The translations under genes were made by a program, and so were the position numbers. Under the pieces are notes generated by a model, which ran no database searches, had not been told where the DNA came from, and saw only the letters and a program-made list of their open reading frames with translations. Below are positions 8,140 through 16,939 of a stretch of DNA of 64,000 nucleotides, piece after piece (within the stretch, counting starts at the first letter, position 1; every line of letters begins with the position of its first letter). Source of the DNA: Sulfitobacter sp. OXR-159 (GTDB lineage: Bacteria; Pseudomonadota; Alphaproteobacteria; Rhodobacterales; Rhodobacteraceae); assembly GCF_034377145.1 (NCBI RefSeq), contig NZ_CP139707.1, positions 2,241,001 to 2,305,000 of the forward strand, in the 5' to 3' direction.

Positions 8140-10598
8140 TGGCCAAATCTCCCGACAGGCTTGCCGATTATAACGCAAAGCGCGATTTTAAGGCGACAGC
8201 CGAACCCCGTGGTCAGATCGGCAACGGTGCGGGCCAAAGCTTTGTCGTCCAGAAACACGACGCCACCCGCCTGCACTATGACTTTCGTCTTGAATGGGAG
8301 GGGGTGCTGCTAAGCTGGGCCGTCACCAAAGGCCCCTCCCCCGACCCATCCGAAAAGCGTCTTGCCGTGCGGACAGAGGATCACCCGCTCGACTACGGCG
8401 GGTTCGAAGGAACGATCCCAAAGGGGCAATATGGCGGCGGCACGGTGATGCTCTGGGACCGGGGCACATGGATGCCGCAGGGCGATGTCGCCAAGGGGTT
8501 GAAGGACGGCAAGCTCAAATTCACGCTGCAAGGCCAACAGATGCAGGGCGGTTGGACACTGGTGCGGATGCGGGGCCAGGAAAAGCGGGAGAACTGGCTG
8601 CTGATCAAGGAGCGCGACGACTATGCCCGCGATGTGCCGGACGGGCTGACCAAGGGCACTGCCCGGTCTATCACCACAGGCCGCACCATGGCGGAAATCG
8701 CCAAGGATGCCCCCGCGAAAGATGTCGCGGACCCACAGCCCAAACGCAAAGGCAAGAACCCCAGCTTTGTCAAACCACAGCTTGCCACGCTCGTTTCCGA
8801 CGCGCCCGAGGGCGAGGATTGGATGCATGAGACGAAATTCGACGGCTACCGCTGTCTGGTCTCACTCGGCAAGGGCGGTGCGCGGCTCTATACCCGCTCG
8901 GGCAAGGATTGGACTGACAAATTCAACGGGCTTGGTCATGCTTTTGATCCGCTGCCCTGCGATCGCGCCTTGCTGGACGGAGAGGTCATGGCGGCCAAGA
9001 TCAATGGCTCTGCGTTTTCATCGCTGCAAAAGGCGCTGAAAGAGGGGCATCCGCTGGTCTTTTATGCTTTCGATTTGCTGTCGCTTGATGGCGATGACTT
9101 TCGGGATGAGGCACAAAAAGACCGCCGCGCCCGTCTGGCAAAGTTGCTTTCCGGCGTGCCAGCGGGCGGGCCGTTGCGGCTGAGCGAACATGTTGTCGGT
9201 CATGGCCCCGAAGTCTTTGACCGCGCGTGCAAAGCCGGGGCCGAGGGGATCATCAGCAAACGTATCGACGCGCCCTACTCCGGCAGACGCAGCAAGAATT
9301 GGCTCAAGGTCAAATGCACCCGGCGGCAGGAATTCGTCATCATCGGCTATTCCCCCTCTGACAAAAAGGGCCGCGCCTTTGCCTCGCTCCTGTTGGGCAG
9401 TCATGAGGGGGGTGAATTACGCTATAAAGGCCGTGTCGGCACGGGGTTTTCCGAAGCGGTGATGGCCGATCTTGCCCGTGCCATGACCGCCCGCAAAACC
9501 CCGCCCGCCAGCGACATGCCAGCCGAGGTTGCGCGGGATGCGAAATGGGTCCGCGCCGATCTGGTGGCCGAGGTCGACTTTACTGAGTTCACCGCCGATG
9601 GCGTGATCCGCCACGGCAGTTTTCTGGGCCTACGTCAGGACAAGGACGCCGCCCAAGTGACATTGGAGGAACCGCAGGAGGAGCCGAAGATGGGCGATGA
9701 CAGCAAGATCGGCGGCGTGCAGATCACCAACGCCGACCGCAAGGTTTTCCCCGACGCCGGTTGCACCAAGGGTGACGTGGCGCGGCACTACGCGCGTGTC
9801 GGCCCGCGCATGATTGAACTCATGGGCCATCGCCCTCTGTCGCTGTTCCGCTGCCCCTCGGGGATCGACGGGCAATGTTTCTTTCAAAAACACGACAGTG
9901 GCGGGATGCCTGATGCACTGTCACGGGTATCGATTGAGGAAAGCGATGGCGACGCGGCGGATTACCTCTATGCCACGCGGCCCGAAAGCCTGATCGCGGC
10001 GGCGCAGATGGGCAGTCTGGAATATCATATCTGGGGCGCGCGGGTTGACCGGTTGGACCGCCCCAACCGGCTGGTCTTTGACCTTGACCCCGATGAGGGG
10101 CTGGACTGGCCCGACATCCGCGCGGCAGCCTTTGAGCTGCGCGACGCGCTGGCGGCTCTGGGCCTGCAATCGGGTGCCATCGTCACCGGCGGCAAGGGCG
10201 TGCACGTCTGGCTGGCCTTACGCCGGACACGCGGCTGGGAGACGGTCAAGCTGTTCTCCAAGACCTTTGCCCATGTCATGGCGGCGCAGAACCCTGATTG
10301 CTATGTCGCGACCATGTCCAAGGCCAAGCGCAAGGGCCGCATTTTCATCGATTGGCTGCGCAATGAACGCGGGTCTACGGCCATCGCGCCCTATTCCCTG
10401 CGCGCGCGCCCCGGTGCGCCGGTTGCCGTGCCGGTGACATGGGAGGAATTGGAAAACCTCGACAGTGCCAACGGGTTCCGCATGGGCGATATCGCCGCGC
10501 GGCTGGATCGGCCCTGCCCCGCGCGGGCCGTGCAAGACGATCTGCAATCGCTGACCGATGGGGTGATCGAGAAGCTGCAGGCTTGGTCTGAAACCTAG
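8139..10598 (+). CDS. ligD: Multifunctional NHEJ DNA ligase D
   Basis: 819 residues from the ATG that overlaps the ku stop; a GTG three bases upstream is also possible. Domain order is phosphoesterase (about 10-165, with HDATRLHYDFRLEW), ATP-dependent ligase (about 200-490), then the primase-polymerase (about 525-800, VFDLDPDEG). The adenylated lysine is Lys233 in TKFDGYR. This N-PE-LIG-POL-C order is the common proteobacterial one. With Ku it repairs double-strand breaks. Confidence 0.97.
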   Translation: MAKSPDRLADYNAKRDFKATAEPRGQIGNGAGQSFVVQKHDATRLHYDFRLEWEGVLLSWAVTKGPSPDPSEKRLAVRTEDHPLDYGGFEGTIPKGQYGGGTVMLWDRGTWMPQGDVAKGLKDGKLKFTLQGQQMQGGWTLVRMRGQEKRENWLLIKERDDYARDVPDGLTKGTARSITTGRTMAEIAKDAPAKDVADPQPKRKGKNPSFVKPQLATLVSDAPEGEDWMHETKFDGYRCLVSLGKGGARLYTRSGKDWTDKFNGLGHAFDPLPCDRALLDGEVMAAKINGSAFSSLQKALKEGHPLVFYAFDLLSLDGDDFRDEAQKDRRARLAKLLSGVPAGGPLRLSEHVVGHGPEVFDRACKAGAEGIISKRIDAPYSGRRSKNWLKVKCTRRQEFVIIGYSPSDKKGRAFASLLLGSHEGGELRYKGRVGTGFSEAVMADLARAMTARKTPPASDMPAEVARDAKWVRADLVAEVDFTEFTADGVIRHGSFLGLRQDKDAAQVTLEEPQEEPKMGDDSKIGGVQITNADRKVFPDAGCTKGDVARHYARVGPRMIELMGHRPLSLFRCPSGIDGQCFFQKHDSGGMPDALSRVSIEESDGDAADYLYATRPESLIAAAQMGSLEYHIWGARVDRLDRPNRLVFDLDPDEGLDWPDIRAAAFELRDALAALGLQSGAIVTGGKGVHVWLALRRTRGWETVKLFSKTFAHVMAAQNPDCYVATMSKAKRKGRIFIDWLRNERGSTAIAPYSLRARPGAPVAVPVTWEELENLDSANGFRMGDIAARLDRPCPARAVQDDLQSLTDGVIEKLQAWSET

Positions 10599-10680
10599 CG
10601 GTTATCTTTCGCGCACCTGCACGGGCACAACACCGTGCCTCGGGTGAGATTGGCCGCGGAGGCCCGCGGCCAGTCCAGCC

Positions 10681-11835
10681 TCACTGGCCGAGCGCTTGCC
10701 CCAGATCAGCACCAAGGTCTTCGACATCCTCAATCCCGACCGAGAGCCGCAGCATCCCTTCGGGGATCCCGGTGTGCGGCTCAATCGTGTGGCGATGCTC
10801 AACAAGACTTTCCACCCCGCCAAGCGAAGTCGCCCGGTGGAAAAGCTGCAACCGCCCTGCCGCTTTCAGCGCCGCTCCCGCCCCGCCTTTGACGACAAAT
10901 GACAACAGCCCGCCATAGCCCCCGCTCATCTGCTGCGCAGCAAGGGCGTGGCCGGGATGGTCCGGCAGGCCGGGATACATCACCTGTTCGACCTGCGGGT
11001 GATCCGCCAGAAACTCCGCCAATGTCATGGCATTGCGGGACATCTCGCGCATTCTGAGCGGCAGGGTGCGCATGCCGCGCGCCAGCAACCACGCCTCCAT
11101 CGGGCCGATCACCGCGCCTGCCTCGTTCCGGTCATCGCGGATCATCTGCCAGCGCGGCGCGCCTGCGTCATTGGTGGCAAGCGAGCCGGCCAAAACGTCG
11201 GAATGGCCATTGATCCCCTTGGTGGCCGAATGCATCACGATATCCGCGCCATGCTCCAGCGGGTGGCTCAGCACGGGCGAGGCCGCCGTGCTGTCGACCA
11301 CCAGCGTCGCGCCGACCTCATGCGCGGCGGCGGCGGCCCCAGAGATATCGGTGATCCGCAGCCATGGGTTCGAAGGGGTCTCGATCAAACACAAGTCAGG
11401 CTTTTCGGCCCTGCAAAGTGCTGCAAAGGCATCAAGATCGCTGGCGTCCACCTCATGCAGCGCAATCTGCCGACGGGTGCAGAAATCGCGAATCCATTTC
11501 GTCGTGCCCCAGTAAATCTGGCTTTGCACCACCACGCTCGCGCCATTGGGCACGGTCCGGAAGACCGCCGCGATGGCCGCCATGCCCGAGGGGAAGATCA
11601 ACGTCTCTTCGGCCCCTTCGAGCGCGTTCAGAATACGCTCCGCCACACGGGTGTTTTCATTGTGCGAGCGCAGATAGACGTTGTCGGGATTGACCAGATC
11701 GTAGTTCTCATCGCGCAGATAGGTGGTGGCAAATTGCACCGGCGGCACCACCCCGCCCGAGGCGGGATCGACGGCGCCCGCGGCTTGGGCCGCGATGGTG
11801 GCAGGGTGCAATTGCGATTTGGGAGGCTGTGCCAA
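10681..11835 (-). CDS. Trans-sulfuration PLP enzyme (cystathionine gamma-synthase family)
   Basis: 384 residues if the TTG at 11835 is used (TGGAGAA lies upstream and the protein then begins AQPPKSQLHPATIAAQ). The open frame reaches 11892, but that extension looks non-coding. Fold-type I PLP enzyme: the Schiff-base lysine is in SATKGINGHSDVLAG, and VVDSTAASPVLSHPLEHGAD precedes it. The C-terminal SLGGVESLVEHRHTIEP is family typical. It could be a cystathionine gamma-synthase or related lyase; the substrate cannot be fixed from sequence. Transcribed away from the hydrolase/OsmC gene. Confidence 0.85.
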   Translation of the reverse strand: MAQPPKSQLHPATIAAQAAGAVDPASGGVVPPVQFATTYLRDENYDLVNPDNVYLRSHNENTRVAERILNALEGAEETLIFPSGMAAIAAVFRTVPNGASVVVQSQIYWGTTKWIRDFCTRRQIALHEVDASDLDAFAALCRAEKPDLCLIETPSNPWLRITDISGAAAAAHEVGATLVVDSTAASPVLSHPLEHGADIVMHSATKGINGHSDVLAGSLATNDAGAPRWQMIRDDRNEAGAVIGPMEAWLLARGMRTLPLRMREMSRNAMTLAEFLADHPQVEQVMYPGLPDHPGHALAAQQMSGGYGGLLSFVVKGGAGAALKAAGRLQLFHRATSLGGVESLVEHRHTIEPHTGIPEGMLRLSVGIEDVEDLGADLGQALGQ

Positions 11836-12003
11836 GTGGTTTCTCCAACAGATGTTTTTCCAAGTGGTATACAAAGCAACAAGCCGGGGCAAATGGGATC
11901 ACGGCCAGTGCTTTCACGTAACGCTTGGGTGAGCAGAGAGCCGCGGCCCTTGATCCACCGGCAGAACATGTCACCTTTGACGCACCCCAAACTGGAGCGC
12001 CCC

Positions 12004-13215
12004 ATGGCCACTGAACGTATCACATTCCCCGGCCCGGATGGCACGGAACTGGCCGCCCGGCTGGACATGCCCGAAGGGCCGCATCTGGCGACCGCGCTGT
12101 TTGCGCATTGCTTTACCTGTGGCAAGGACATCCCCGCCGCGCGGCGTATCGCCGGGCGGTTGGCGGCGATGGGCATCGCCGTGCTGCGGTTTGATTTTAC
12201 CGGGCTGGGCCATTCGGGCGGTGAATTTGAGAACACGTCTTTTTCCTCCAACGTCGACGACTTGATCGCTGCCTGCAGCTATCTATCGAGCCGCGACATG
12301 GCGCCTGCGCTGTTGATCGGTCATTCTCTGGGCGGAGCGGCGGTGCTGAAAGCCGCAGCGCAACTGGCCCATGTCAAAGCGGTCGCCACGCTCGGCGCGC
12401 CCTTCGATCCGGCCCATGTCACCCATAATTTTGCCGAGAGCCTGCCCGAGATTTCGGCCAATGGCAGCGCCGAAGTCAATCTTGGCGGGCGGCCTTTCAC
12501 CATCAGTCAGGGCTTTATCGACGATGTGCAGGGCGCCTCCCTCGCCCCTGATATCGCCAAGCTGAAAGCCGCGCTGCTGGTGCTCCATGCCCCGCGCGAT
12601 GAGATTGTAAGCATCGACAACGCCGGCCAGATTTTCTTGGCCGCGAAACATCCCAAAAGCTTTGTCACGCTGGACGATGCCGACCACCTCATCACCCGCG
12701 CGGGCGATGCCGAATATGCGGCAGAGATCATCGCCACATGGGCGGATCGCTATATGACACTGAAATCTCCCGCCCCGCCCCCCGGCGCGCCGGAGGGGAT
12801 CGTGCGCGTGACCGAAGCCGACGCCGATGGGTTCTTGCAAGACGTGAACGCAGGCCCCCACCACCACGCTTTGGCGGATGAGCCGCTGGCTTATGGCGGC
12901 ACCAATCGCGGCATGTCGCCCTATGGTTTTTTGTCTGCGGGCTTGGGCGCTTGCACGTCAATGACGATCCGCATGTATGCGCGGCGCAAGGGCTGGCCGC
13001 TGACGGGTGTCAGCGTGGATGTCTGCCATGACAAGGTCCATGCGCAGGACGCGGGCACCGGGGCTGCGGAGAAGATTGACACGTGGCGGCGGCGTATCCG
13101 GTTAGAAGGGGATTTGAGCGAGGAGCAGCGGCAGCGGTTGTTGGAGATCGCGGATAAATGCCCGGTGCATCGGACGTTGGAGCGGAGTTCGACGGTGCTG
13201 ACCGAACTGCTTTAG
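12004..13215 (+). CDS. Alpha/beta hydrolase-OsmC fusion protein
   Basis: 403 residues from the ATG at 12004; the frame is open far upstream over the opposite-strand gene but that part is not coding. Residues ~1-250 are an alpha/beta hydrolase with nucleophile Ser108 in GHSLGG and a late DADH segment holding the Asp/His. Residues ~265-400 are an OsmC-type peroxidase domain with its two cysteines in GACTSMTIRMYARRKGW and CPVHRTLE. The fusion is a known bifunctional arrangement, thought to act on organic hydroperoxides or sulfur acyl substrates. It is the last core gene before the IS256-bounded island. Confidence 0.92.
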   Translation: MATERITFPGPDGTELAARLDMPEGPHLATALFAHCFTCGKDIPAARRIAGRLAAMGIAVLRFDFTGLGHSGGEFENTSFSSNVDDLIAACSYLSSRDMAPALLIGHSLGGAAVLKAAAQLAHVKAVATLGAPFDPAHVTHNFAESLPEISANGSAEVNLGGRPFTISQGFIDDVQGASLAPDIAKLKAALLVLHAPRDEIVSIDNAGQIFLAAKHPKSFVTLDDADHLITRAGDAEYAAEIIATWADRYMTLKSPAPPPGAPEGIVRVTEADADGFLQDVNAGPHHHALADEPLAYGGTNRGMSPYGFLSAGLGACTSMTIRMYARRKGWPLTGVSVDVCHDKVHAQDAGTGAAEKIDTWRRRIRLEGDLSEEQRQRLLEIADKCPVHRTLERSSTVLTELL

Positions 13216-13567
13216 CTACAACAGGTTTACCATCCCGGCCCAAGAGAGTGTCCGATCTTTTGTGTAACTGCGAACTGGTCCATGCTTCCTGAGAGGAGCA
13301 AGGACGATGACCATATCCAAGGAACTGCTGGGCGAACTACTGAAGGGCTGCGAGCGGCCTGAAGACCTGCTTGGCGATGCCGGGCTAATGAAAGAGCTCA
13401 AGATCAAGCTGATGGAGCGGATGCTCGGTGCTGAGCTGACGGCACATCTGGGCTATGAAGACGGCAAGGATGCCCCGCCTGATCAGGCCAACCGTCGCAA
13501 CGGCTCATCTGCCAAGAGATTGAAGGGGCAAGACGGCGAACTGCCTATCGCTGTGCCGCGGGACCGG

Positions 13568-13608
13568 CCCTCTCGGCAGATTGCTTCGCAATCGCCTGCT
13601 GGGTAGTA
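13568..13608 (+). repeat. Short palindromic insertion A (IS256 copy 1)
   Basis: ~41 nt starting CCCTCTC with the inner repeat GATTGC-TTC-GCAATC and ending TGCTGGGTAGT. A bulged A extends the stem by GGC/GCC. It sits between codons for PRDR and DGSFEP of the transposase, shifting the frame and adding TAG stops. Confidence 0.85.
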
Positions 13609-13880
13609 GACGGCAGCTTCGAGCCTGAACTGGTGAAGAAGGGGCAGACCCGCATTGATGGGATGGATGACAAGATTATCGGGCTTTACGCCGCCGGTCT
13701 GACCGTCCGCGACATCCGTGCTCATCTTGAGGACGTCTATGGCCTGCAAGTTTCGCCAGACTTGATCAGCCGCGTGACCGATGCGGTGCTGGATGAGGTT
13801 CGGGAATGGCAGTCCCGGGCGCTGGACCGGATGTATCCCATCGTCATTTTTGACGCTCTACGGGTCAAGATCCGCGACGC

Positions 13881-13920
13881 CCCTCTCGGGACATTGCTTC
13901 GCAATGCCCTGCCGGGCAGT
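13881..13920 (+). repeat. Short palindromic insertion B (IS256 copy 1)
   Basis: 40 nt, CCCTCTC at the left, inner repeat CATTGC-TTC-GCAATG, right end TGCCGGGCAGT. The stem extends by GGG/CCC with a bulged A. It interrupts the segment expected to read [13 protein letters not shown]. Confidence 0.87.
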
Positions 13921-14116
13921 GGATAGCCGCATGGTCAAGAACAAAGCCGTCTACGTGGCCCTCGGCGTCAGCAGGGATGGCGTGCGCGAGGTTCTCGGTC
14001 TTTGGATCGCTGACAACGAGGGCGCCAAATTTTGGCTCTCGGTGATGACAGAGCTGAAGAACCGTGGGCTGCAAGACATCCTGATTGCGGTCGTAGATGG
14101 TCTCAAGGGCTTCCCT

Positions 14117-14154
14117 CCCTCTCATCGAAACTGCGTTTCGACTGCCGGGCAATG
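14117..14154 (+). repeat. Short palindromic insertion C (IS256 copy 1)
   Basis: 38 nt, CCCTCTCA at the left, inner repeat TCGAAAC-TGC-GTTTCGA, right end CTGCCGGGCAATG. It splits the transposase between KGFP and DAITAAFPD. Confidence 0.88.
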
Positions 14155-14451
14155 GATGCCATCACAGCAGCCTTTCCGGACACGGCCGTGCAAACGTGCA
14201 TTGTTCATCTCGTGCGCCATTCGCTGAACTTCTGTGCTTGGAAAGATCGCAAGGAGGTGGCAGCCGATCTGCGGCGGATTTACAGCGCCCCTACAGCCGA
14301 TCAAGCTGGCTTGGAGTTGGATGCCTTCGAGGAAAAATGGGCCGGGAAATATGCCTCCATCGCACCGGCCTGGCGCAGAGCTTGGCAGGAAGTGATCCCG
14401 TTCTTTGCTTTTGATCCTGCCATCCGGAAGATCATCTACACCACCAACGCC

Positions 14452-14492
14452 CCCTCTCGGCAGCATGCTTTGCATGCGCCTGCCGGGCAATG
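14452..14492 (+). repeat. Short palindromic insertion D (IS256 copy 1)
   Basis: 41 nt, CCCTCTCGG at the left, inner repeat GCATGC-TTT-GCATGC with a GGC/GCC extension and bulged A, right end TGCCGGGCAATG. It splits the transposase between YTTNA and IESLNRVIR. Confidence 0.88.
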
Positions 14493-14736
14493 ATTGAAAG
14501 CTTGAACCGTGTAATCCGCAAATCGATCAAGACGCGGGGATCGTTCCCGACCGAAGACGCTGCAACCAAGCTGATCTACTTGGCGATCCGCAACTTTGAG
14601 AAAGGCGGCCGGAATGTTCGAGAATGGTTTGCGGCCCGCAATCATTTCGCCATAATGTTCGAGGATCGCTTCAATGCGTGACTGTATCTAAAACCCGCAT
14701 GGGCCAGGCCAGATACACAAAGTTCATGAGACTCCC

Positions 14737-15307
14737 CGTTACTGGTTAGTTCGGTCCCATTATCGCTGACAATCATGCCAGGCTTTCCGCGCCGCTCGAT
14801 CAATGCCGTCAGCTCGCGTGCCACACGCCGTCCCGAAATCGAGGTATCCGGGATTGCCGCTAAGCACTCCCGGGTGACATCGTCGACCACGTTGAGCACC
14901 CGGAAGCGCTGGCCGCTGGCGAATTGGTCGTGGACGAAATCCAATGACCAACGTGCGTTCGGCCGTGCTTCGACCAAGATTGGCACCCGTGTCCCGACAG
15001 CCTTGCGTCGGGCCTTTCGCTTGCGCACCGCCAGCCCTTCCTCGCGGTAAAGCCGATAGATCCGGTTGATCCCCGAGGGCTCGCCCTCGCGGCGCAGCAG
15101 CACGAAGAGCCGCCGATAACCGAACCGTCGACGCTCATTGGCCAGATCCCGCAACCGACCGCGTAGAACCGTGTCCGGCGCACGCTTAGCCTGGTAGCGG
15201 ACCATCTTGCGGTCCGCCCCGGCAATCCGGCACGCCCGCCGTTCCGATAGCCCGAGAAGGGCCTTCAGATGCGCGACCGCCTCGCGCTTCACGGCAGGCG
15301 TCACCAC
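14737..15307 (-). pseudogene. IS3-family OrfB integrase, 3' truncated
   Basis: IS3-family (IS407-like) OrfB, normally translated as an OrfAB fusion by -1 frameshifting. The rve core is visible with the first catalytic Asp in WSLDFVHDQ and the second in VSDNGTELTS. The frame then runs into the end of IS256 copy 1 after LTSN, so the catalytic glutamate region and the element's right side are missing. The protein cannot be active. Confidence 0.87.
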
Positions 15308-15567
15308 TTTTTTGAAACCAGTTCCTTCATTGCAGCCAGATCGAGCATCTGCTCGGCCAGCAGCTTCTTCAGCTTGGCGTTCTCATCATCAAGCGTCTTC
15401 AGCCGCTTGGCCTCAGACACCGTCATGCCGCCGAATTTGGCCTTCCAGTTATAAAAGGTGCCTTCCGACATGCCGTGCTTGCGGCACAAGTCCGCGCATT
15501 TTGCGCCTGCTTCGTGCTCGCCAAGGATGCCGATGATCTGTTCGTCCGTGAATCTCGTTCGCTTCAT
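15301..15567 (-). CDS. IS3-family OrfA
   Basis: 88-residue OrfA with a helix-turn-helix (FTDEQIIGILGEHEAGAKCA, then CRKHGMSEGTFYNWKAKFGG) and a C-terminal leucine-zipper helix (ENAKLKKLLAEQMLDLAAM). It overlaps OrfB by seven bases, the usual frameshift configuration. OrfA itself is intact, but the element is dead because OrfB is truncated. Its insertion truncated the IS200-type gene next to it. Confidence 0.88.
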   Translation of the reverse strand: MKRTRFTDEQIIGILGEHEAGAKCADLCRKHGMSEGTFYNWKAKFGGMTVSEAKRLKTLDDENAKLKKLLAEQMLDLAAMKELVSKKW

Positions 15568-15593
15568 TGTCCGTCCTCAAGTTGGGCCGGACT

Positions 15594-15743
15594 CTAATCG
15601 ACGGTGGAGGAAAAATCCCGTGGCAGGTCATCGCGGATCCGCTCCCGCATTGGACCGCACAGCACCTTGTAACGGTACTTTGTCGCCCAAACGATATGAT
15701 ATCGGTAATAAAATATGGTATGTGATCCTTTAGAATAGGCCAT
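15594..15743 (-). pseudogene. IS200-type TnpA, N-terminal fragment
   Basis: Reading from the ATG at 15743, 49 codons give MAYSKGSHTIFYYRYHIVWA, then TKYRYKVLCGPMRERIRDDL. This is the start of an IS200/IS605-family Y1 transposase including the HUH-strand neighbourhood. The rest, including the catalytic tyrosine, is replaced by the IS3 element. Not functional. Confidence 0.8.
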
Positions 15744-15807
15744 GAGAGCCCCCCCTGCGTTTGAAGCCTTACCCCTTCGGAGGCTTCAAACGCAGGGGGG
15801 CTCTCAT
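15742..15807 (-). promoter_or_regulatory. Long hairpin covering the IS200 tnpA start codon
   Basis: Near-perfect inverted repeat with ~25-bp arms (ATGAGAGCCCC ... GGGGCTCTCAT, one C/G count difference) and a 12-14-base loop. The tnpA ATG lies at the base of one arm. In IS200 elements such left-end structures bind the transposase and also hide the start codon; that role is inferred here from position. Confidence 0.65.
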
Positions 15808-15820
15808 ACGGTTTCACGCT

Positions 15821-15851
15821 GAAGCGGACCGGCTGAAAGCCGTTCCGCTTC
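15821..15851. terminator. Hairpin downstream of the HdeA-like gene
   Basis: Inverted repeat GAAGCGGA-C-CGGCT / AGCCG-T-TCCGCTTC around GAA. It could end the minus-strand hdeA-like transcript or be part of the IS200 end; there is no clear T-tract. Confidence 0.4.
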
Positions 15852-15916
15852 AATCCGTTAGGTTGAAAGTGAATCACAAAACTATGCAATCAAACAAGAA
15901 TTAATGGGTGTGCTGC

Positions 15917-16357
15917 CTAGTCTTTACCGCGCATGTTCGCTGCAGCCTCGCTCACCAGTGCGTCCGGGTTCTGCGCACAGATGGCCACAAAGTTTTCCAA
16001 ATTCTGCTCCATATCGGTGTGAGCCATGGCGTCCGCCTCTTCCGTATCTTCCACAGCTTGGGTGTCATTGATCATCGAGCCTGAAGTCTCCTGAGCGTCC
16101 GTGGCTTTAGTAACAGAAATGTCGCTTGGCGCAGAACCATCATTTCTTGTCTCGCTGATCATCGAACCGACGTGATCACCGCCATCGTCAAGCTCAGCAA
16201 TCGCCTTGGATGCGACTTCCAATTTATCATTGTCGCTTAGCTGAGCATATTGGGCGCAGGTCATGGTAGCCATGACCGTATGCGCAGCTGCAAAGGCAGG
16301 CGCAGAAACATTGCCCAGAACCCCAACAATCGCGATTGTTTTCAAAGTCGTTTTCAT
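15917..16357 (-). CDS. HdeA/HdeB-like periplasmic protein
   Basis: 146 residues with a signal peptide (residues 1-24, ...APAFAAA). MTCAQYAQLSDNDKL near residue 32 and ENFVAICAQNPDALVSEAA near the end match the two cysteine-bearing helices of HdeA-type acid chaperones, which prevent periplasmic aggregation at low pH. Between them is a long acidic insertion containing a twice-repeated GSMI-(S/N)-(E/D)-T motif, making it longer than usual HdeA (~110). AGGAGCT-type spacing lies before the ATG. The family call is moderate; function is inferred. Confidence 0.7.
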   Translation of the reverse strand: MKTTLKTIAIVGVLGNVSAPAFAAAHTVMATMTCAQYAQLSDNDKLEVASKAIAELDDGGDHVGSMISETRNDGSAPSDISVTKATDAQETSGSMINDTQAVEDTEEADAMAHTDMEQNLENFVAICAQNPDALVSEAAANMRGKD

Positions 16358-16531
16358 TTTTAGCTCCTATCTGCAAAGTGCTCTAGAGAATAACGCAGCT
16401 TGAGATTGTTGGTTCCCGAAAAAGGTGTAACAATTTTATAGATACTCCAACGCCTGAATTGCCCTGAGGGTTGTAAACCTCCGGCGACGGCCGTCTGATC
16501 TCAGGCTCGATCCGATGGTAAGTCCGACCTT

Positions 16532-16939
16532 ATGTCCGACTTTATCAACCGCCCTCAAATCGAAGTTCTGTCTGCTGCCGATGGTGAACGCCGCCGGCAT
16601 TGGTCGGATGATGACAAACTGCGCATTGTGGAAGAAAGCTTTATTGGCCACCGTCAGGTGACAGCCACGGCGCGGCGACACGGCATTTGCCGGTCGCTTT
16701 TGACGACTTGGCGGCGGCAGTATCGAAACGGTGAGCTTGGGTCTTCTGGCTCTGTATCGTTCGCGCCGGTGACTGTGCCGAAGGAAGTTTCCGCGTCGCA
16801 GGCAAATCCGATCGATGCCATTCCATCTCCGGACTGTCGGGTTGAGGTAGCTCTTCCGAATGGGCGTCGACTCATCGTGCCGATCGGCGTGGAGTCCGAA
16901 GCGCTTGCTCGGATTCTGGCAGTGGTGGATCGGCAATGA
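16532..16939 (+). CDS. IS66 accessory protein TnpA (copy 1)
   Basis: 135 residues: the short IS66 Orf1 with a helix-turn-helix (RRHWSDDDKLRIVEESFIGH, then VTATARRHGICRSLLTTW). It overlaps tnpB by four bases. Required for IS66 transposition together with TnpB and TnpC; the mechanism is unclear. Copy 2 differs by at least two residues (Cys/Tyr and Ser/Pro). Confidence 0.9.
   Translation: MSDFINRPQIEVLSAADGERRRHWSDDDKLRIVEESFIGHRQVTATARRHGICRSLLTTWRRQYRNGELGSSGSVSFAPVTVPKEVSASQANPIDAIPSPDCRVEVALPNGRRLIVPIGVESEALARILAVVDRQ

Larger units (their letters stand above)
13307..14681 (+). pseudogene. IS256 (mutator-type) transposase, interrupted by four short insertions
   Basis: DDE transposase of the IS256/mutator family. 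It is readable only by moving between frames: 13307-13567, 13609-13880, 13921-14116, 14155-14451 and 14493-14681. Each break coincides exactly with a 38-41-nt palindromic insertion. Removing the insertions restores a continuous protein of about 400 residues, with the joints PRDR/DGSFEP, IRDA/DSRMV, KGFP/DAITAA and TTNA/IESLN, all expected family sequence. The catalytic VIFDAL, VVDGLKG and C-terminal FEEKWAGKY regions are otherwise intact. Confidence 0.88.
13244..14736 (+). mobile_element. IS256-family insertion sequence, copy 1
   Basis: 1493-bp element. The left end GAGAGTGTCCGATCTTTTGT and the right end (read from the other strand) GGGAGTCTCATGAACTTTGT form imperfect terminal inverted repeats. 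It is about 99% identical by eye to copy 2 at 50379-51871 and in the same direction. No 8-9-bp target duplication is seen (CGGCCCAA left, CGTTACTG right), so its flanks have been rearranged. The right end truncates an IS3 element. Its transposase gene is broken by four short palindromic insertions. Confidence 0.9.

Noticed and set aside
10948..12003. N-terminal extension of the hydrolase/OsmC frame by 352 codons
   Set aside because: It lies antisense to the trans-sulfuration enzyme gene and lacks family sequence; the ATG at 12004 matches the hydrolase start.
13568..14492. Short insertions as integron attC sites
   Set aside because: They have bulged bases like attC, but the GTTRRRY core and integrase context are absent and they sit inside genes.
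13568..14492. Translational bypass (hop) elements with matching take-off and landing codons
   Set aside because: The codons before and after the insertions do not match consistently (CGG/GAC, CCT/GAT, GCC/ATT), so classic bypassing is not supported by sequence alone.
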